Assembly: GCA_964631725.1 (NCBI GenBank)
Contig: CAZVYX010000006.1
Coordinates: forward strand, 74,948-138,947
DNA length: 64,000 nucleotides
Source of the DNA: GCA-2731375 sp964631725
Lineage (GTDB): Bacteria > Pseudomonadota > Alphaproteobacteria > GCA-2731375
Direction: 5' to 3'
The translations under genes and the position numbers were made by a program. Of this stretch, positions 26,158 to 34,319 are shown piece after piece (within the stretch, counting starts at the first letter, position 1; the number at the start of each line of letters is the position of its first letter). A model generated the notes under the pieces. The model was not told where the DNA came from and made no database searches. It saw only the letters and a list, made by a program, of their open reading frames with translations.

Positions 26158-27411
26158 ATGGCAGACCAGACGCCGGACGAAACGCTGACAGGCAAAAGCA
26201 TTCTGCTGATCATCTCCGGCGGCATCGCCGCCTATAAGTCCCTGGACCTGATCCGCCGCCTTAAGGAACGAGGCGCGAGCGTCCGCTGCGTCCTGACTGC
26301 CGGCGGGGCGCAGTTTGTCACGCCATTGTCCGTCGCGGCCCTGTCGGAGGAGGCCGTCTTCCAGGATCTGTTCTCTCTGAAGGACGAGAGCGAAATGGGT
26401 CATATCCGGCTCTCGCGCGAGGCCGATCTTCTGGTGGTCGCGCCCGCCAGCGCCGATCTGATGGCCAAGATGGCCGCCGGCCTGGCCAATGATCTGGCCT
26501 CGACCGTGCTGCTTGCCACCGACAAGCCGGTCTTGCTCGCTCCGGCGATGAATACGCAGATGTGGGACCATCGGGCGACGCAGCGGAATTTTCGTACCTT
26601 GCTGGACGATGGTCTGCGGGCCGTCGGACCGGGGCAGGGCGATCTGGCCTGTGGCGAGGTCGGCGCCGGGCGGATGTCGGAGCCGTTGGAAATTGTCGCG
26701 GCGATCGAAGACATCATCGGCGCAACAGCGGCATCGGATGCGGCGCCCTTGAAAGGCCGCCGGGCCATTGTCACCTCCGGCCCCACCTATGAAGCCATCG
26801 ACCCGGTGCGCTATCTGGCCAACCGTTCCTCCGGCAAGCAGGGGCACGCCATTGCCGCCGCCCTGGCCGGTCTCGGCGCCGAGGTGGTGCTGGTCGCCGG
26901 CCCCAATAATTTGCCCGATCCCGGCGGCGTATCCGTGCGCAATATCGAATCCGCGACAGAGATGCTGGCCGCTTGCGAGGCCGCCCTGCCGGCCGACATA
27001 GCGGTCTGCGCCGCCGCCGTGGCCGATTGGCGTGTGGCGGGCGAGGCCGGGCAAAAGATGAAAAAGGACGGCAGCGGCCAACCGCCGGCCCTGAAGCTGG
27101 TGGAAAATCCCGATATTCTGGCGACCCTCAGCCAATTGAACCAAGCCAACGGCAGCCGGCCCCACTTGGTTGTCGGTTTTGCCGCGGAAACCGAAAAGGT
27201 CATCGATCATGCTCAGAGCAAGCGGGCGCGCAAGGGCTGCGATTGGATTGTCGCCAATGATGTCAGTGCCGAGGGCGGCGTCATGGGCGGCGATGAGAAC
27301 ACGGTGCACCTGATAACGGCGGCGGAAGTGGAAAACTGGCCGACCATGCCAAAGGATGTTGTCGCGGTCGCCTTGGCCAAGCGCATAGCGGATCATTTCG
27401 GAGCCGAATAG
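26158..27411 (+). CDS. coaBC: Bifunctional phosphopantothenoylcysteine decarboxylase / phosphopantothenate-cysteine ligase CoaBC
   Basis: Carries out two consecutive steps of coenzyme A synthesis. The N-terminal flavin-dependent CoaC domain has SGGIAAYKSLDLIRRLKERG, the VAPASADLMAKMAAGLANDL loop and PAMNTQMW. The C-terminal CTP-dependent CoaB domain begins TSGPTYEAIDPVRYLANRSSGKQG. The length (417) is normal. ATG 26158 is chosen from the family's N-terminus; upstream GTG codons would add unrelated residues. It heads a tight operon with dut. Confidence 0.96.
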   Translation: MADQTPDETLTGKSILLIISGGIAAYKSLDLIRRLKERGASVRCVLTAGGAQFVTPLSVAALSEEAVFQDLFSLKDESEMGHIRLSREADLLVVAPASADLMAKMAAGLANDLASTVLLATDKPVLLAPAMNTQMWDHRATQRNFRTLLDDGLRAVGPGQGDLACGEVGAGRMSEPLEIVAAIEDIIGATAASDAAPLKGRRAIVTSGPTYEAIDPVRYLANRSSGKQGHAIAAALAGLGAEVVLVAGPNNLPDPGGVSVRNIESATEMLAACEAALPADIAVCAAAVADWRVAGEAGQKMKKDGSGQPPALKLVENPDILATLSQLNQANGSRPHLVVGFAAETEKVIDHAQSKRARKGCDWIVANDVSAEGGVMGGDENTVHLITAAEVENWPTMPKDVVAVALAKRIADHFGAE

Positions 27412-27415
27412 ACAT

Positions 27416-27874
27416 ATGATTTCCGTCCCCGTACAGCGATTGGCCCATGGCGCCGGGCTGGCCCTGCCACAGCCGGCGACCGCGGACAGTGCCGGGATGG
27501 ATTTGCTGGCGGCGGTGGCGGACGCGGTTGTCCTGCCCCCTGGCGGCCGCGCCCTGATCCCCACGGGCATCGCCCTGGCCCTGCCAAGCGGCCATGAGGC
27601 CCAGGTGCGCCCACGCTCGGGCCTGGCCCTGAAACATGGGGTAACGGTACTGAACAGCCCCGGCACCATTGACGCGGATTATCGGGGCGAGGTCGGTGTG
27701 ATTTTGATCAATCATGGCGATGGACCCTTTACGGTGCGGCGCGGCGAACGCATTGCGCAACTGGTTATCGCGGTTCTGGCCGAAGCAGCCCTGGTCGAAG
27801 TCGACAGTCTGCCCGAGAGCGTTCGGGGCGCGGGCGGCTTCGGCTCCACCGGAACGGCGGGAAGCGGGACCTAG
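27416..27874 (+). CDS. dut: Deoxyuridine 5'-triphosphate nucleotidohydrolase Dut
   Basis: Trimeric dUTPase that removes dUTP and supplies dUMP for thymidylate synthesis. All five motifs are present in order: DSAGMDLLA, RPRSGLALK, GTIDADYRGEV, RRGERIAQLV and the C-terminal P-loop-like GAGGFGSTG. The length (152) is standard. It follows coaBC by 4 bases, a common proteobacterial pairing, and precedes the rrf2-type gene by 2 bases. Confidence 0.97.
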   Translation: MISVPVQRLAHGAGLALPQPATADSAGMDLLAAVADAVVLPPGGRALIPTGIALALPSGHEAQVRPRSGLALKHGVTVLNSPGTIDADYRGEVGVILINHGDGPFTVRRGERIAQLVIAVLAEAALVEVDSLPESVRGAGGFGSTGTAGSGT

Positions 27875-27876
27875 GG

Positions 27877-28341
27877 ATGTTGCGGTTATCGAAGCGGACC
27901 TTGTATGTGCTGGAAGCGGTATTGGATATCGCCTGCAACGCCCGGCCCGATCCGGTGCAGTCCAAGGACATCGCGGAACGGCAGGGTATTCCCCAGCGCT
28001 ATCTCGAGGGTGCCATGCAGCATCTGGTACGGGCCGGGATTTTGCGCGGCGTGCGCGGGCCCAAGGGCGGCTATCGCCTGGCCCGGGAGCGCCGGCGCAT
28101 CACGGTGGCGGAGATCGTCCGCCTGATGGAGGGCCTGGACGGCAATGATGAGGACGCCGCGGAACTGGCCGGATCGCCCCTGGGCCGCGCCGTGGTGCGG
28201 CCTCTCTGGCAGGAGTTGCATGACGATATGCTGGCCCGCTTGGAAGGGGTTAGCATTGAGGATCTGTTTCGCCAGGCCCGCCAGGCCGGCGTCGCCGATG
28301 CCGCCAACCCTGGTAAACAGGACGCCGATTTCGACATCTAA
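27877..28341 (+). CDS. Rrf2-family transcriptional regulator, CymR-like
   Basis: A 154-residue winged-helix regulator. The N-terminus LRLSKRTLYVLEAVLDIA and the wing GVRGPKGGYRLARERRRITVAEIVRLMEG are typical of Rrf2. The three clustered Cys that bind Fe-S in IscR or NsrR are absent (the only Cys is near residue 20), so it is more like CymR, which senses cysteine status through CysK. The cysK gene lies 24 bases downstream. It therefore probably controls cysteine synthesis. Confidence 0.88.
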   Translation: MLRLSKRTLYVLEAVLDIACNARPDPVQSKDIAERQGIPQRYLEGAMQHLVRAGILRGVRGPKGGYRLARERRRITVAEIVRLMEGLDGNDEDAAELAGSPLGRAVVRPLWQELHDDMLARLEGVSIEDLFRQARQAGVADAANPGKQDADFDI

Positions 28342-28365
28342 GCATGTCTCACCATATGGGAAGCG

Positions 28366-29346
28366 ATGACAAAGCCTAGCATGACGAGCCAACGATGCAC
28401 GACCGGGCGCGGCCTGGTCTATGACTCGATTATCGACACGATCGGCAACACGCCCCTGGTGCGCCTTTCGCGCCTGCGGGAGGATGCCGGCCTGGAGGCG
28501 GAGATCCTGGCCAAGCTGGAATTCTTCAACCCCCTGGCCTCGGTCAAGGACCGCATCGGCGTCGCCATGATCGAAGCCATGGAACAAGCCGGTGTGATCG
28601 GCCCCAATACGGTTCTGGTCGAACCGACCTCGGGCAATACCGGCATCGCCCTGGCTTTCGTCGCCGCCGCCAAGGGCTACCGCATTATTTTGACCATGCC
28701 GGATTCGATGTCCGTCGAACGCCGCCGCATGCTGTCCCTGCTGGGCGCCGAACTGGTTCTGACGCCGGCGGCCGAAGCCATCAAGGGCGCCATCAAGCGG
28801 GCCGAGGAGCTGGTTGCCGAATTGCCCGATGCGATCATGCCGCAACAGTTCGAACATCCCGCCAATCCCGACATTCACCGCCGCACCACGGCCGAGGAAA
28901 TCTGGAACGATACCGATGGTGCGGTCGATATCGTGGTCGCCGGCGTCGGCACCGGCGGCACCATTACCGGTATCGGCGAAACCTTGAAAAGCCGAAAGCC
29001 CGGCCTGTTGATGGTGGCGGTGGAGCCTGAGGACAGTCCGGTACTGTCGGGCGGGGAGGCCGGCCCGCATAAGATCCAGGGCATTGGCGCGGGCATAATC
29101 CCGGCTGTTCTAAACCAGGAAATCGTGGACGAAGTTCTGACCATCGGCAACGAAACCGCGTTCGAAACCGCGCGCCGGGTCGCCGCCCTGGAAGGCCTGC
29201 CGGTCGGCATTTCGTCCGGCGCGGCCCTGGCGGCCGCGATGGAAGTGGCGGAACGGACCGAGAGCGCCGGTAAAACCATCGTCGTGATCGTGCCGTCCTT
29301 CGCGGAACGCTATCTGTCGACGGCGCTGTTCGAGGGCATGGCATGA
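28366..29346 (+). CDS. cysK: Cysteine synthase CysK
   Basis: PLP enzyme that makes L-cysteine from O-acetylserine and sulfide. The PLP Lys is K61 in NPLASVKDRIG; PTSGNTGIALAFVAAAKGY and the phosphate-binding GVGTGGTITGIG are intact. The length (326) is typical. It lies between an Rrf2 regulator and a MoeB-like E1 protein, and its stop overlaps the next ATG by 4 bases (ATGGCATGA region). CysK also binds CymR-type regulators in other bacteria; that interaction is inferred here. Confidence 0.96.
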   Translation: MTKPSMTSQRCTTGRGLVYDSIIDTIGNTPLVRLSRLREDAGLEAEILAKLEFFNPLASVKDRIGVAMIEAMEQAGVIGPNTVLVEPTSGNTGIALAFVAAAKGYRIILTMPDSMSVERRRMLSLLGAELVLTPAAEAIKGAIKRAEELVAELPDAIMPQQFEHPANPDIHRRTTAEEIWNDTDGAVDIVVAGVGTGGTITGIGETLKSRKPGLLMVAVEPEDSPVLSGGEAGPHKIQGIGAGIIPAVLNQEIVDEVLTIGNETAFETARRVAALEGLPVGISSGAALAAAMEVAERTESAGKTIVVIVPSFAERYLSTALFEGMA

Positions 29347-30143
29347 CCGATCTGGCCGAGGCGCAGATCCAGCGCTACGCCCGCCACATCGTGTTGCGGG
29401 AGGTTGGCGGCGTGGGCCAGGCCAGACTTTTGGCGGCCAAGGTGCTGGTGGTCGGCGCCGGCGGTCTCGGTTCGCCCCTGTTGATGTACCTGGCGGCGGC
29501 CGGCGTCGGTACCATCGGCGTGGTCGATGACGATGTGGTCTCCCTGTCGAACCTACAACGGCAGATCGCGCATGGCACCGCCGATATCGGCCGGGCCAAG
29601 GTGGACAGCGCCAGGGACCGCGCCGCCGGGCTGAACCCGGACGTGACCCTTGTCCCCTATCAAACACGGCTGGAGCCGGGCAATGTCATGGAGCTGCTGG
29701 CCGGCTACGATGTGATCGCCGACGGCTCGGACAATTTCGACACCCGGTTCCTGATCAACGATGCCTGCTATCTGGCGAAAAAAACCCTGGTCTCGGCCGC
29801 CGTGCTGCAATTCGACGGACAGCTATCGACCTACAAGGCGCACCTTGGGGCACCGCATCCCTGTTATCGCTGCATCTTTCCCGAACCGCCGCCCGAAGGC
29901 GCGGTGCCATCCTGTGCCCAGGGCGGGGTGCTGGGCGCCATGGCCGGGATCATGGGCACCATGCAGGCGACGGAAGTGCTGAAGGAAATCCTTGGCATCG
30001 GCGAAAGCATGTCGGGCCGGCTGTTGATCCACGATGGCCTGGCCGGCGAAGTCCGCACCATCCGGGTCAAGCCCGACCCGGCCTGCGCCCTGTGCGGCGA
30101 GACGCCAAGCATCCATGACTTGAGCAGCCACGAAACCGGTTAG
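29343..30143 (+). CDS. moeB: MoeB/ThiF-family adenylyltransferase
   Basis: E1-like enzyme (266 residues) that adenylates the C-terminal Gly-Gly of MoaD or ThiS sulfur carriers. VVGAGGLGSPLLMYLAAAGVG is the nucleotide-binding loop; SDNFDTRFLINDACYL, PSCAQGGVLG and two CxxC pairs for zinc (PCYRC and CALC) are present. There is no rhodanese domain. MoeB and ThiF cannot be separated from sequence alone. It partly overlaps cysK, tying it to sulfur supply. Its TAG stop lies within the end of a palindromic element. Confidence 0.88.
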   Translation: MTDLAEAQIQRYARHIVLREVGGVGQARLLAAKVLVVGAGGLGSPLLMYLAAAGVGTIGVVDDDVVSLSNLQRQIAHGTADIGRAKVDSARDRAAGLNPDVTLVPYQTRLEPGNVMELLAGYDVIADGSDNFDTRFLINDACYLAKKTLVSAAVLQFDGQLSTYKAHLGAPHPCYRCIFPEPPPEGAVPSCAQGGVLGAMAGIMGTMQATEVLKEILGIGESMSGRLLIHDGLAGEVRTIRVKPDPACALCGETPSIHDLSSHETG

Positions 30144-30244
30144 AGCAATTTTCAATCAATTGGATTCGCCTTGGCGATCCAAGCGATTGGTTCAATTGCT
30201 CCATTCTTAAGAGTCCGGGCATGTTTAGAAGAAACATGCTCTAG
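30141..30244. repeat. palindromic element A with terminal TAGAGCA/TGCTCTA
   Basis: The element begins with TAGAGCA (30141-30147) and ends with TGCTCTA(G) (30237-30244). Inside are two hairpins: an imperfect palindrome at 30143-30201 with GAGCAATT and AATTGCTC ends, and a perfect GCATGTTT/AAACATGC at 30219-30239. It contains no gene. The moeB stop codon TAG is formed by its first three bases. It shares its final CTAG with the next element. It resembles dispersed intergenic repeats of alphaproteobacteria. Confidence 0.6.
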
Positions 30245-30369
30245 ACCATTTTCGATTTTGAACTACCCACCCGCTCCCCCTCCCGGCCACCCAATGAGTA
30301 TGATCCCGTGGGTGGCCGGGAGGGGGAGCGGGTAGCTCGGCAATTCGATGAATATCGAAAATAGTCTAG
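30241..30369. repeat. palindromic element B, copy 1 (25-bp perfect arms)
   Basis: Ends are inverted: CTAGACCATTTTCGAT at 30241-30256 against the complement of TATCGAAAATAGTCTAG ending at 30369. The core is a hairpin with 25-base perfect arms (30269-30293 and 30309-30333) and a 15-base loop. Its outer stem ACCCGCTCCCCC and its flanks are shared with copy 2 at 63432. The right end CTAG supplies the TAG stop of the nucleoside hydrolase gene on the minus strand. No protein-coding capacity. Confidence 0.8.
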
Positions 30370-31274
30370 GGCAAGCGGCTCAGGCGTTCACAGAGCAGGT
30401 CGAAGAAGCCGTCGGCGTCGACCTTGTCGAGCACCAAGGCGTTGGCGGCCCCAGCCTCGCTGATATCCTTGACGGTGCTCTGGCCGATGTGCTCGGCATT
30501 GTTGACTTCGATATCGACCCAGGCCCGGTGTCCGGAAAATAATTCCGGCTGCAGCAGATAGGCGATGACGCAGGGATCGTGCATGGCGGTATCGCCCCGG
30601 CCGTAAAATTCCAGCATCTGTTGGGCTGCCCGGGCTGATTTGGTGCCCACGGCGGCGATCTGGGCAATGCGCGCATCGGTGATGGGTACCTGCCGGGTCA
30701 GATTCAGGCCGATCATGACCAGTTCGGCACCGGAAAGGAAAACCAGGCGGGCGGCATGAGGATCAACGAAAAAGTTGAACTCGGCATGCTCCGTGACGTT
30801 GCCGCGCTCGCTGGAGCCGCCCATCATCACCACGCGCCGGGTATCGCCAAGCACATCTTTCCGGTTCGTGATCGCCAGGCCGGGATTGGTCAGTGGGCCC
30901 AGGCAGCACAAGGTTATCTCGCCGGGCCGGGCGGATAGGCTTTCGTTCAGATAAGCGACCCCATTGACCGACGCCAGGGCTGCGGTGGGCTCCGGCAGGG
31001 CGGCGCCGCCGACGCCGTCGTCGCCATGAACATCGGTGGTATGCAGGTCTATCAACATGGGCGAGGCCGAGCCGGCATGCACCGGCACATCCGCGCGCGC
31101 CGCCAGGGTCAGGATCCGCAGGGCATTGTATTGCGTCTTGGCCAGGGTGACGTTGCCGCCGACGGCGGTGATGCCAAGGACCTCCAATTCACCCGGACTG
31201 GCTAGGGCCAGCATCAGCGCCAGTGCATCATCGACGCCGGGATCGCAATCGATGATGATCGGTATGGGGGCCAT
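30366..31274 (-). CDS. Inosine/uridine-preferring nucleoside hydrolase
   Basis: Hydrolyses ribonucleosides to base and ribose. The calcium-binding signature IIDCDPGVDDALALMLAL is at the N-terminus. Also present are GITAVGGNVTLAKTQYNALRI, VVMMGGSSERGNVTEHAEFNFFVDPHAA and a C-terminal HDPCVIAYLL. The length (302) is standard. It forms a pair with the 2-hydroxyacid dehydrogenase upstream (5-base gap). Its stop codon lies within the repeat element's end, so insertion may have trimmed the original C-terminus. Confidence 0.94.
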   Translation of the reverse strand: MAPIPIIIDCDPGVDDALALMLALASPGELEVLGITAVGGNVTLAKTQYNALRILTLAARADVPVHAGSASPMLIDLHTTDVHGDDGVGGAALPEPTAALASVNGVAYLNESLSARPGEITLCCLGPLTNPGLAITNRKDVLGDTRRVVMMGGSSERGNVTEHAEFNFFVDPHAARLVFLSGAELVMIGLNLTRQVPITDARIAQIAAVGTKSARAAQQMLEFYGRGDTAMHDPCVIAYLLQPELFSGHRAWVDIEVNNAEHIGQSTVKDISEAGAANALVLDKVDADGFFDLLCERLSRLP

Positions 31275-31279
31275 GGCGA

Positions 31280-32275
31280 TTACGCCGGCAGTAGCGATTC
31301 GTCGATAATGCGGTCCGGCGGCTTGTGGCCGTCGACGAAAGTGCGGATATTGATCAGCACCTTTTCCCCCATGTTGATCCGTCCCTCGATGGTGGCGGAA
31401 CCCATGTGAGGCAACAGGACGACGTTGCCCATGTCCAAAAGCTTTTTGTTGACCGCCGGTTCGTGCTCAAAGACGTCCAGGCCGGCGCCGGCGATCCGCC
31501 CCTCCTGCAACAGGCGTACCATGGCGTCCTCGTCGATCACCTCGCCCCGGGCGGTGTTGACGATATAGCATTGTGGTTGCAGCAACTGCAGGCGCCGGGC
31601 GGACAGCAGATGATAGGTCGCCGGCGTATGCGGGCAATTGACCGAGATGATGTCCATCCGCGACAGCATTTGATCAAGGCTTTCCCAGTAGGTCGCCTCC
31701 AGCTCCGCTTCGGTGGCCTCATCCACGCGATGGCGGTTGTGATAGTGGATCGACAGGCCAAAAGCACGGGCGCGCCGAGCGACGGCGGTGCCGATCCGGC
31801 CCATGCCGATAATGCCAAGGCGCTTGCCCCAAATACGATGCCCCAGCATCCAGGTCGGTCCCCAGCCCTGCCAATCACCGGCCCGCAGCACCCGCTCCCC
31901 CTCGGTCACGCGCCGGGGCACGGCAAGCATCAGGGCCATGGTCATATCGGCGGTATCCTCGGTCAGGACGCCGGGTGTGTTGGTGACGATAATGCCCCGC
32001 TCGCGGGCCGCGTTATGGTCGATATGATCCCAGCCGGTTCCGAACGAGGCGATCAGCCGCAGGCGTTCGCCGGCATTGGCGATCACATCCGCATCGATCC
32101 TGTCCGTCACCGTGGGCACCAGGACGTCGGCGAACTTCACCGCCGCGATCAGGTCTTCGTGACTCATGGGATCGTCGGTGACGTTCAGGCGGGTGTCGAA
32201 CAGTTCCATCATCCGGGTTTCGGTCACGTCCGGCAATTTGCGGGTAACGATAACCAGGGGTTTGTTTTGCGACAT
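31280..32275 (-). CDS. D-isomer 2-hydroxyacid dehydrogenase (glyoxylate/hydroxypyruvate reductase type)
   Basis: NAD(P)-dependent dehydrogenase of 331 residues. The cofactor loop GIIGMGRIGTAVARRA lies near the middle. The catalytic residues are readable: Arg in NTARGEVIDE, Glu in DVFEHEPA and His in LLPHMGSAT. The sequence is closest to glycerate dehydrogenase/glyoxylate reductase, but the substrate is not certain. Divergent from the SH3 gene; the gap between the two starts is 150 bases. Confidence 0.9.
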   Translation of the reverse strand: MSQNKPLVIVTRKLPDVTETRMMELFDTRLNVTDDPMSHEDLIAAVKFADVLVPTVTDRIDADVIANAGERLRLIASFGTGWDHIDHNAARERGIIVTNTPGVLTEDTADMTMALMLAVPRRVTEGERVLRAGDWQGWGPTWMLGHRIWGKRLGIIGMGRIGTAVARRARAFGLSIHYHNRHRVDEATEAELEATYWESLDQMLSRMDIISVNCPHTPATYHLLSARRLQLLQPQCYIVNTARGEVIDEDAMVRLLQEGRIAGAGLDVFEHEPAVNKKLLDMGNVVLLPHMGSATIEGRINMGEKVLINIRTFVDGHKPPDRIIDESLLPA

Positions 32276-32425
32276 GAAAATATCTCACGCAGGCATGGTT
32301 GAGGCCGGAAATGGCCAAAAATTGTCTCGCTATAACGTCTCTAGCAGACTGGACGCGTCCCGACAAATGGACAGGCGGCCATTGCCCGCTTGACCTGCCG
32401 CTCACCGCCTTGGCATAAGGTTGGG

Positions 32426-32977
32426 GTGAAGCTGATTTCTCGCATTTTTCTCCTCTCGGCCCTGCTTGTCCAGGCCGCCTTGCCCTTGCCTTTCGGGGCC
32501 ACGGCGCAGGCCGGCAATGGCACTGGCAAGAAGGCCGCGCCGCCGGCACAGCCCGGCGCATCCGGCTTGCCGACGCCACGCTTCGTCTCGTTGTCGGCGA
32601 GTACGGTAAATATGCGCGCCGGCCCGGGTGTGCGCTATCCCATCACCTGGGTCTATCGCCGCGCCGGCGTTCCCTTGATGGTGATGGCGGAGTACGACTA
32701 CTGGCGCAAGGTCCGCGACGCCGAAGGTACGGAAGGATGGATGCACCGCAGCCTGTTGAGCGGCCGGCGCACCGCGGTGCTGCGCACAGGCGTAAGCGAG
32801 TTGCGGCGCGAGCCCAAGGACAAGGCACAGGTCGTCCTGCGGGCGGAAGCCGGGGTGATGGGCAAACTGTTCGCCTGCCAGGGCGCCTGGTGCGAAATGG
32901 AATTGAACGACGTGCGCGCCTGGGTGGCCCGTGGCGATATCTTCGGCGCCCTGCCGAACGAAGAATTCAAGAAATAG
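32426..32977 (+). CDS. exported SH3-domain protein
   Basis: A 183-residue secreted protein with two SH3-like modules, a common alphaproteobacterial family of unknown function (SH3 type 4/DUF1058). A signal peptide (hydrophobic core about 5-22, cleavage near ATAQA) is followed by LSASTVNMRAGPGVRYPITWVY and later by WRKVRDAEGTEGWMHRSLLSG; the second module ends CEMELNDVRAWVARGDIFG. GTG 32426 is selected because the signal peptide starts there; an in-frame ATG at 32390 would add 12 residues with no signal character. It probably binds cell-wall peptides. Confidence 0.8.
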   Translation: MKLISRIFLLSALLVQAALPLPFGATAQAGNGTGKKAAPPAQPGASGLPTPRFVSLSASTVNMRAGPGVRYPITWVYRRAGVPLMVMAEYDYWRKVRDAEGTEGWMHRSLLSGRRTAVLRTGVSELRREPKDKAQVVLRAEAGVMGKLFACQGAWCEMELNDVRAWVARGDIFGALPNEEFKK

Positions 32978-33021
32978 GCTATGATTCGGTTGCCTGCGAT
33001 GATCCGGGCGGCCGCAATGCC

Positions 33022-34317
33022 CTAACCAGACGCCAGGTCGAACATGGTCGCGGCCAGAACCTGGACGCCCTGTTCGAAATCATCGATTGCCATCGTTTCA
33101 TGGGGGTTGTGGCTGCCTTCGCCGTTGCGCACCAATAGCACCGCCGCCGGGATGCCGGCCCGGGCGAAGACCGAGGCGTCATGGCCGACGGTGGCGAAGG
33201 GGATGGCGGGGATGCCCAGGCGTTCGGCGCTGGCATTCAGGCCGGCCCGCAGGCTCGGATCAAGGGGCGTCGGCGATGATCCGACCGGATCGCCCAGGAC
33301 GAAGCGTACCTGCCGGCGCCGGGCGATCTCCGCCGTCGCCGCCGCGAGTGTCTGCGCGAAGCGATCCAGGGTGTGCTGCTCGGTACTGCCAAAATTCAGG
33401 CTGAAGCGGCATTCGCCGGGTACTTTGGTTAGGGCATGGTTGTCGGGATCAGTGAACAGCTTGCCGACGGTAAAGACCGCCGATGGGTCATCACCGTCCT
33501 CGATCTCGTGCCATAGATCCTCCAGCCGCCGCAGCAATTCCGTCACCGCCAGCACCGTATCCTGGCGCAACCGGCGCGGCGTGGCGGCGGAATGTTGATA
33601 GGCGCCCTGGCAGACCGCATCGCCGTAGCGAAGATTGCCGCGGATCGCCGTGGCGATGCCCAGGGGCGTCTTCTGTTCAATCAACAGCGGCCCCTGTTCA
33701 ATATGCAATTCCAGGAATGCCTTGGTATTGGCGGGACTGATTTCCGGACGTTCGCGCCAGATGGCATCAACCTCCAGACCCAGATCGGCCATATGGGCCG
33801 CGATGGATTTGCCGCTGTCGAGACGCACCAGGGCATCGAACTCCGCCTGTTCCATGGCGCCAACGGCCAGGCGCGCGCCCACATAGGCGATACCGAACCA
33901 GACGCTTTCCTCACAACGGGTGCCCATGGCGGTCAGATCGCACGCCGGCACCAGGCCGGTCTGGCGTATGGCGGCCAGGGCGATGACGGCGGCGACGGCG
34001 CCGGCCAGGCCGTCGAAATTGCCGCCACGGGAAACGGAATCCAGATGCGAGCCGCTCAGGACACATGGCGCATCTTTATCCTGGCCCGGCAACGTCGCGA
34101 AAGTGTTGCCGATGGCGTCGCTGCGGGTTGCCAGGCCCTGTTGCTGTGCGGCCCGCAATAGAATATCGCCTGCCGCCTGGTCCTGGTTGCTCCAGGCGGC
34201 ACGGGTGACGCCTTCAATATCGCGGCTGGCGGAACTGATCTCGTCAAAAATACCGGCCGCCAGGGGCATCAGGTCCTTGACGGCCTGTTGCAGCGCCATA
34301 TGCGGTGCCGCTGCCAT
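33022..34317 (-). CDS. M20-family Zn-dependent amidohydrolase (allantoate/N-carbamoyl amino acid type)
   Basis: Member of the hydantoinase/carbamoylase subfamily (431 residues), which cleaves N-carbamoyl amino acids, allantoate or ureidoglycolate. Metal ligands are visible in GSHLDSVSRGGNFDG, CEESVWFG, HIEQGP and the C-terminal GEGSHNPHE. A dimerisation domain starts near residue 200. The true substrate is unknown. It is the last gene of a run with neuC and neuB; a second gene of the same subfamily is at 42259. Confidence 0.88.
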   Translation of the reverse strand: MAAAPHMALQQAVKDLMPLAAGIFDEISSASRDIEGVTRAAWSNQDQAAGDILLRAAQQQGLATRSDAIGNTFATLPGQDKDAPCVLSGSHLDSVSRGGNFDGLAGAVAAVIALAAIRQTGLVPACDLTAMGTRCEESVWFGIAYVGARLAVGAMEQAEFDALVRLDSGKSIAAHMADLGLEVDAIWRERPEISPANTKAFLELHIEQGPLLIEQKTPLGIATAIRGNLRYGDAVCQGAYQHSAATPRRLRQDTVLAVTELLRRLEDLWHEIEDGDDPSAVFTVGKLFTDPDNHALTKVPGECRFSLNFGSTEQHTLDRFAQTLAAATAEIARRRQVRFVLGDPVGSSPTPLDPSLRAGLNASAERLGIPAIPFATVGHDASVFARAGIPAAVLLVRNGEGSHNPHETMAIDDFEQGVQVLAATMFDLASG

Positions 34318-34319
34318 GA

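Noticed and set aside
26125..27669. Long antisense frame over coaBC and dut (514 residues)
   Set aside because: Product of high-GC codon bias; His/Gly/Gln-rich and without domains, whereas the plus-strand genes are textbook.
31890..31902. A third copy of the ACCCGCTCCCCCT repeat arm
   Set aside because: Single arm with no partner, inside the coding sequence of the hydroxyacid dehydrogenase; judged coincidental.
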